A stretch of 57,683 bases of DNA, from assembly GCA_934202525.1 (NCBI GenBank), contig CAKPYB010000020.1:1-57683 (forward strand). Direction: 5' to 3'. This DNA is from an uncultured Prevotella sp. (GTDB taxonomy: Bacteria > Bacteroidota > Bacteroidia > Bacteroidales > Bacteroidaceae). A program made the translations under genes and the position numbers. Within the stretch, counting starts at the first letter, position 1; each line of letters starts with the position of its first letter. Below the pieces are notes generated by a model. It made no database searches and was not told where the DNA came from. It saw only the letters and a list, made by a program, of their open reading frames with translations. Positions 53,882 to 57,683 of this stretch are shown here, in pieces.

Positions 53882-54792
53882 TTCTTTTCTGCTATTCTTA
53901 GTTTGGCGCTTCTGCTCCTAGGGTTTCTTTCCTGCTCGTCGGCATCGGGAACGATGACCTTGTTGTTCACGAGTTTGAAAGAGGTTTCTATTCTTCCGAA
54001 GAAGTCCTGTTCTATCTTGCCTTCTGCATTACCCGCTTTCATCATGTTCTTTACGATTCTGTCTTCCAGCGAGTGATAGGTGATGACGCTGAGTCTGCCT
54101 CCCGGTTTCAGGAGTTCTGTGGCTGAGCGGAGCATCTCTTTCAGGGCGTCCATCTCGTGGTTTACTTCTATGCGCAGCGCCTGGAAGAGCTTTGCCATGT
54201 CTTTCTTCTCGCGTTCCCGCTTGAAGAGGGGCTCTACGGCTGCCATGAAGTCTTTGGTGGTGAGGATGGGCTTCTCGGCTCTTGCCTTGACGAGTGCCGA
54301 GGCGATGCGGCGCGAGTTCTTCAGCTCACCGTATAGGTAGAAGATGTCAGCAAGGGCACCTTCGTCATATTCGTTTACGATGTCGGCAGCAGTCTTGCCC
54401 GCACGCTTGTTCATGCGCATGTCGAGTGGGGAGTCGAAACGGAAGGAGAATCCGCGGGTCTCGTCATCGAAGTGATGGCTCGATACGCCCAGGTCGGCTA
54501 ACAGTCCGTCGAGTCCGTCTACCCCGTAGTAGCGCATCCAGTTTTTCAGGAATCTGAAGTTGGAGCATACGAAGGTGAAGTTCTCGTTTGCCACCACGTT
54601 GCGCTCTGCATCGGCATCCTGGTCGAAACTGTACAGGTGTGCTCCCTCCGTCAGGCGCGACAGGATCTCTCTGGAGTGTCCGCCACCACCGAAGGTTACG
54701 TCTACATAGATGCCTCCTGGCTGTATGTTCAACCCGTCAACGCTCTCCTTGAGGAGCACCGGTACGTGATATGTTTCTGCTGTCTTTATCAT
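53878..54792 (-). CDS. rsmH: 16S rRNA m4C1402 methyltransferase
   Basis: The 304-residue enzyme has YHVPVLLKESVDGLN at the start, the SAM-binding VDVTFGGGGHSREIL (about 31-45), LLADLGVSSHHFDD (about 97) and ITYHSLEDRIVKNMMK (about 237). It methylates C1402 of 16S rRNA. It is the first gene of the dcw cluster here; no mraZ precedes it. Confidence 0.96.
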   Translation of the reverse strand: MIKTAETYHVPVLLKESVDGLNIQPGGIYVDVTFGGGGHSREILSRLTEGAHLYSFDQDADAERNVVANENFTFVCSNFRFLKNWMRYYGVDGLDGLLADLGVSSHHFDDETRGFSFRFDSPLDMRMNKRAGKTAADIVNEYDEGALADIFYLYGELKNSRRIASALVKARAEKPILTTKDFMAAVEPLFKREREKKDMAKLFQALRIEVNHEMDALKEMLRSATELLKPGGRLSVITYHSLEDRIVKNMMKAGNAEGKIEQDFFGRIETSFKLVNNKVIVPDADEQERNPRSRSAKLRIAEKK

Positions 54793-55148
54793 ATATCTTT
54801 TTGCTGTCTTATCGCGTTATAATATTGCGTGCGTACTTATTAATGTATAAATTTGGGTTCAAAGGTACATAAAAATCTCCATATAGCCTTACATTTTCCC
54901 ACAAAATTTATAAAACTTAATGAAAAAGTTGTTTTTGGTCAACTTCTCCTTCCTGTTTAGGGCGTCGGCTTTTTGTTCTCATCAAGTGTGAAGTTTTAGC
55001 GAAAATATGTGCAAAATGGGCTCGATTTGTCGTGATAGTTTAAAAAAACTAATAAATTTTCGCTTTTTTGCTATTTTTTTGGAAAAAATGGCACGTATTT
55101 GAAAAAGTTGAGTTACTTTTGCACTTACTTATATAAGTTTTAGCAAAC
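54793..55148. promoter_or_regulatory. Divergent promoter region of dcw cluster and glsA
   Basis: Minus-strand TACCTTTG at 54860-54867 is the dcw -7 box, giving a leader of about 65 nt. Plus-strand TACTTTTG at about 55113-55120 is the -7 box for glsA. A dyad GTTGTTTTTGGTCAAC lies near 54928. No gene, and no mraZ remnant, is seen here. Confidence 0.6.
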
Positions 55149-55976
55149 ATGAGTGATTCAATAGAGAAAACGATAGACATAGACAAGATTCTGAAGAGCA
55201 AGATGGGAAGCAAGGTGAAATTCGTGCCGCGCTTCCTGGTTTCCTGGCTCAAGAAGATTATTCACGAGGACGAGGTGAACAGGTTCTTGTGGGAGAGCCG
55301 TGGCCTTTCGGGTACTGAATGGCTCACCGAATGTGTGCGCTATCTGAAGATGGATGTTGAAATCGTAGGCTTGGAAAACCTGCCTGACAAGAACGACGGC
55401 AAACTCTATACCTTTGTTTCCAATCATCCTCTGGGCGGACAGGACGGTGTATGTCTCGGTTCCATCATCGGCAAGCACTATGATGGCAAGTTCCGCTATC
55501 TGGTAAATGATCTTCTGCTCAACTTGCCGGGTTTGAAACCGGTAAGTATCGGCATCAACAAGACGGGTCGCCAGAGTCGCGATTTCCCACGTATGGTGGA
55601 GGCGGGCTTCAAGAGCGATAACCACATGCTGATGTTTCCGGCAGGCTTGAACAGCCGCAAGCGCAAGGATGGAACCATCCACGACCTGCCTTGGAAGAAA
55701 ACGTTTATCTCTAAGAGTGTAGAATATCAGCGCGATGTGGTGCCTATCCATTTCGGAGGGCGCAACTCTGAGCGTTTCTACCGCATCGCCCGATTTAGCG
55801 ACAAGCATCTGCCGTTCAATCTCGCCATGCTGTTCCTGGTCGACGAGATGTACAGGAATGTAGGCAAGCATTTCCGCATCTCCATCGGCAAACCGATTCC
55901 TTGGCAGACTTTTGATAAGAGCAAGTCGGCTACCGAGTGGGCGCAGTATGTTGAAGACAGGGTTTATGAACTTTAA
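55149..55976 (+). CDS. glsA: PlsC-type acyltransferase, probable glycine-lipid O-acyltransferase
   Basis: The 275-residue protein has a PlsC-type acyltransferase core: VSNHPLGGQDG (about 97; His and Asp of the catalytic motif), LVNDLLLNLPGLKPVSIGINKTGRQ (about 118) and MFPAGLNSRKR (about 162). It is followed by an OlsB-type GNAT gene, the pair known in Bacteroides as glsA/glsB that makes glycine lipids. GlsA acylates the hydroxyl of the N-acyl glycine intermediate. The gene order and families support the symbol. Confidence 0.8.
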   Translation: MSDSIEKTIDIDKILKSKMGSKVKFVPRFLVSWLKKIIHEDEVNRFLWESRGLSGTEWLTECVRYLKMDVEIVGLENLPDKNDGKLYTFVSNHPLGGQDGVCLGSIIGKHYDGKFRYLVNDLLLNLPGLKPVSIGINKTGRQSRDFPRMVEAGFKSDNHMLMFPAGLNSRKRKDGTIHDLPWKKTFISKSVEYQRDVVPIHFGGRNSERFYRIARFSDKHLPFNLAMLFLVDEMYRNVGKHFRISIGKPIPWQTFDKSKSATEWAQYVEDRVYEL

Positions 55977-56046
55977 TGGTTTGCAAAACCCGGAAGAATT
56001 GTTTTTTTATTAAAGAAATCGTAGAATCATAGCATAGAAGAGTAAT

Positions 56047-57042
56047 ATGGAAGAAGAAATCATCCAACCGATTGACCGTGAGCTCCTGAAGAGCGAGCTT
56101 ACACCCGACAAACAACTGAGAATGACCAATAAGAGCCATAACGAGATTTACATCGTTACGGCAAAGGATTCGCCTAATGTGCTGAAAGAGATTGGTCGAC
56201 TTCGTGAAATCGCTTTCCGTGAAGCGGGAGGCGGAACGGGCAAATCTATGGATCTTGATGAGTTCGACTTTGGTGACAACTGTTACAAGCAGCTGATTGT
56301 CTGGAATCCTGAAGCCGATGAGATTATCGGCGGTTACCGTTATCTCCTGGGTAAGGACTGGCAGCTCGATGAGAAGGGACAGCCTAAGCTGGCAACCAGC
56401 CACATGTTCCATTTCTCCGACAAGTTCCTCAAGGAGTATATGCCTTATACCGTAGAGTTGGGCCGTTCCTTCGTTTCGCTCGAATATCAGAATGTGCGTA
56501 CCAACACCAAGAGTATCTTTGCTCTCGACAATCTTTGGGATGGTTTGGGTGCCTTGACGGTTCTCTATCCGGAAGTAAAGTATTTCTTCGGCAAGATGAC
56601 GATGTATCCGTCTTACATTCGTCGCGGCCGCGACATGATTCTCTATTTCCTCAAGAAGCATTTTGATGACAAGGAGAACCTTGTAATCCCGATGAAACCG
56701 CTGAAATTGGATACTCCGGAGAGTGATTTGGCAGCCATCTTCACAGAAGAAGACTTCAAGGCAGACTATCGCATTCTGAACCGTGAGGTTCGCAAGTTGG
56801 GTTATAATATCCCACCTCTTGTTAATGCCTACATGAGTCTGAGTCCTACGATGAAGCTTTTCGGTACTGCCATCAACTATGGTTTTGGTGATGTTGAGGA
56901 GACCGGTATCCTTATCGCCATCGATGAGATTCTCGAAGAGAAGCGAGTTCGCCACATCAACAGTTTTATTAAGGAACATCCTGAGGCTCTGAAGATAACG
57001 AGCGGAGCCAATAATGTGATTTATAAGGAAAAAGATATCTAA
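56047..57042 (+). CDS. glsB: OlsB-type GNAT, probable glycine N-acyltransferase
   Basis: The 331-residue protein shows the OlsB/hemolysin-like GNAT pattern: LREIAFREAGGGTGKSMDLDEFDFGDNCYKQLIVW (about 53-88), IGGYRYLLG (about 96) and ELGRSFVSLEYQN (about 139). The first step of glycine-lipid synthesis joins a 3-hydroxy fatty acid to glycine. It follows glsA by 70 nt on the same strand. The C-terminal region is unassigned and longer than OlsB. Confidence 0.8.
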   Translation: MEEEIIQPIDRELLKSELTPDKQLRMTNKSHNEIYIVTAKDSPNVLKEIGRLREIAFREAGGGTGKSMDLDEFDFGDNCYKQLIVWNPEADEIIGGYRYLLGKDWQLDEKGQPKLATSHMFHFSDKFLKEYMPYTVELGRSFVSLEYQNVRTNTKSIFALDNLWDGLGALTVLYPEVKYFFGKMTMYPSYIRRGRDMILYFLKKHFDDKENLVIPMKPLKLDTPESDLAAIFTEEDFKADYRILNREVRKLGYNIPPLVNAYMSLSPTMKLFGTAINYGFGDVEETGILIAIDEILEEKRVRHINSFIKEHPEALKITSGANNVIYKEKDI

Positions 57043-57370
57043 GATATACAGAAGAAGAGGAGTTTCGCAAGTTTAGCCCCACACGCCCTGAAAGGGCAGA
57101 AGCTCCTAGCCCAGGGCATCGCCCTGGGTAATTACGAACACAAACCTGTCGCCCTGTAAGGGCAAAAGCTTTCAAATACCAGGCAATCAACAAAGCTTTT
57201 GCCCTTACAGGGCGTCTTGCTGATTGCTATTATACCCAGGGCGATGCCCTGGGCTAGGAGCTTCTGCCCTTTCAGGGCGTATGGGGCAAAACAACTTGGG
57301 TTAAATAGTCTTAATGAATCCCAGAAAAGACAGCGGAATTTTGGTTTTATGTGTCGAAAAGTGTAGTTGT
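57043..57370. repeat. GC-rich palindromic repeat element
   Basis: Two arms (about 57078-57175 and 57190-57290) are inverted copies. The outer blocks read ACGCCCTGAAAGGGCAGAAG with CTTCTGCCCTTTCAGGGCGT. The middle blocks hold CCTAGCCCAGGGCATCGCCC and its complement, and the inner blocks AAGGGCAAAAGCTTT and AAAGCTTTTGCCCTT. Each arm is itself built of small palindromes. The ORFs across it are fortuitous. It looks like a REP/REPIN-type or non-autonomous element. Confidence 0.7.
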
Positions 57371-57649
57371 ATGGACAGAAAATTATCAATCAGATTTTAT
57401 AAAGACCGGGAGGTAAGAGCGGTTTGGGACGGGGAACTCAACAAGTGGTGGTTCTCTGTGCTGGATATTATCGGCGTATTGAACGAGCAGGATGATTATT
57501 CTAAGAATCGTAATTACTGGAAGTATCTGAAGACTAAGCTGAAGAAAGAAAATAATGAACTGGTTAGTGCTACTAACCAGTTGAAATTGCAAGCCTTCAT
57601 GAAGGGTGTCTTGTCCTGGAAAAAGTTGACAGGGTATAAATCAACTTAA
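57371..57649 (+). pseudogene. BRO-N domain protein, truncated
   Basis: From the ATG at 57371 the frame gives about 92 residues. It begins with the BRO-N-like DNA-binding pattern IRFYKDREVRAVWDGELNKW, then WWFSVLDIIGVL, and continues to VSATNQLKLQA. It then turns into an unrelated short tail FMKGVLSWKKLTGYKST and stops. Relatives continue after LKLQA with a further domain, so this gene seems cut or frameshifted here. Confidence 0.6.
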
Positions 57650-57660
57650 AGATAAGAAAA

Positions 57661-57683
57661 ATGGACAAAGACAAATTGGAGCT
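57661..57683 (+). CDS. Start of a next gene, cut by the window edge
   Basis: An ATG at 57661 opens MDKDKLE with AAGATAAGAAAA upstream. Too little is present to identify it. Confidence 0.3.

Noticed and set aside
57132..57389. Minus-strand 85-codon ORF across the palindromic element
   Set aside because: It is composed of the repeat arms, and the product is repeat-derived.
1..57683. CRISPR array
   Set aside because: No set of regularly spaced identical repeats with variable spacers was seen; the 30862 array has only 4-bp spacers.

Overview
This window comes from a Bacteroidota gut or oral commensal, most likely a Prevotella/Segatella copri-like member of the Bacteroidales. The signs are promoters with the Bacteroidota -7 box (TAnnTTTG), BspA-type leucine-rich-repeat surface proteins, a GLPGLI protein beside a beta-barrel protein, DUF3109, GH95, glycine-lipid acyltransferases and a complete division/cell-wall (dcw) cluster.

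Positions 1-1456: junction DNA with a terminator, a cluster of CGTGAKGGATA repeats, two opposed hipA 3'-end remnants, a strong hairpin, then a promoter, a leader of about 380 nt, and the first 139 codons of a bspA gene. Positions about 1457-19800: an accessory island that appears to have been inserted into that bspA gene, because the missing 3' part resumes in repeat register at about 19834. The island starts with a mobilizable-element module (HTH protein, tyrosine integrase, membrane protein, excisionase-like protein, DUF3987 ATPase, Toprim primase, MobV relaxase; 1805-9734). It then carries a minus-strand cargo operon (15265 down to 9875): small membrane protein, carbon-nitrogen hydrolase, LecB-like lectin, secreted protein with a C-terminal tail, 55-residue peptide and LRR protein. 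A 109-bp MITE lies inside this operon. Next come a group II intron with its reverse transcriptase, a membrane AraC regulator broken at a G8 tract, and an Abi_2/AbiF HEPN protein preceded by a structured leader RNA.

Positions 19810-24330: the bspA 3' part, a HEPN-like protein, a truncated DUF234 ATPase and a hipBA toxin-antitoxin pair. Positions 24450-29217: a CarboxypepD_reg/beta-barrel outer-membrane protein and a GLPGLI protein, divergent from a membrane-anchored winged-helix regulator that looks derived from a histidine kinase. Positions 29315-39325: gpmI, ung, a DUF3109 protein, a sugar-binding-like secreted protein, a GH95 fucosidase, gyrB, rpsT, tRNA-Glu and recO.

Positions 39389-54792: the dcw cluster on the minus strand in the order rsmH-ftsL-ftsI-murE-mraY-murD-ftsW-murG-murC-ftsQ-ftsA-ftsZ. 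These genes make and flip the peptidoglycan precursor, build the septal synthase and form the Z ring. No mraZ precedes rsmH. Positions 55149-57683: the glycine-lipid pair glsA/glsB, a GC-rich palindromic repeat element and a truncated BRO-N gene.

The best candidate for an undescribed system is the cargo operon at 9875-15265. It pairs a nitrilase-superfamily enzyme, whose N-terminal domain resembles a degenerate LecB fold, with an intact LecB-like lectin. The upstream regulator looks phase-variable. All functional statements rest on reading translations by eye; no database search was run.
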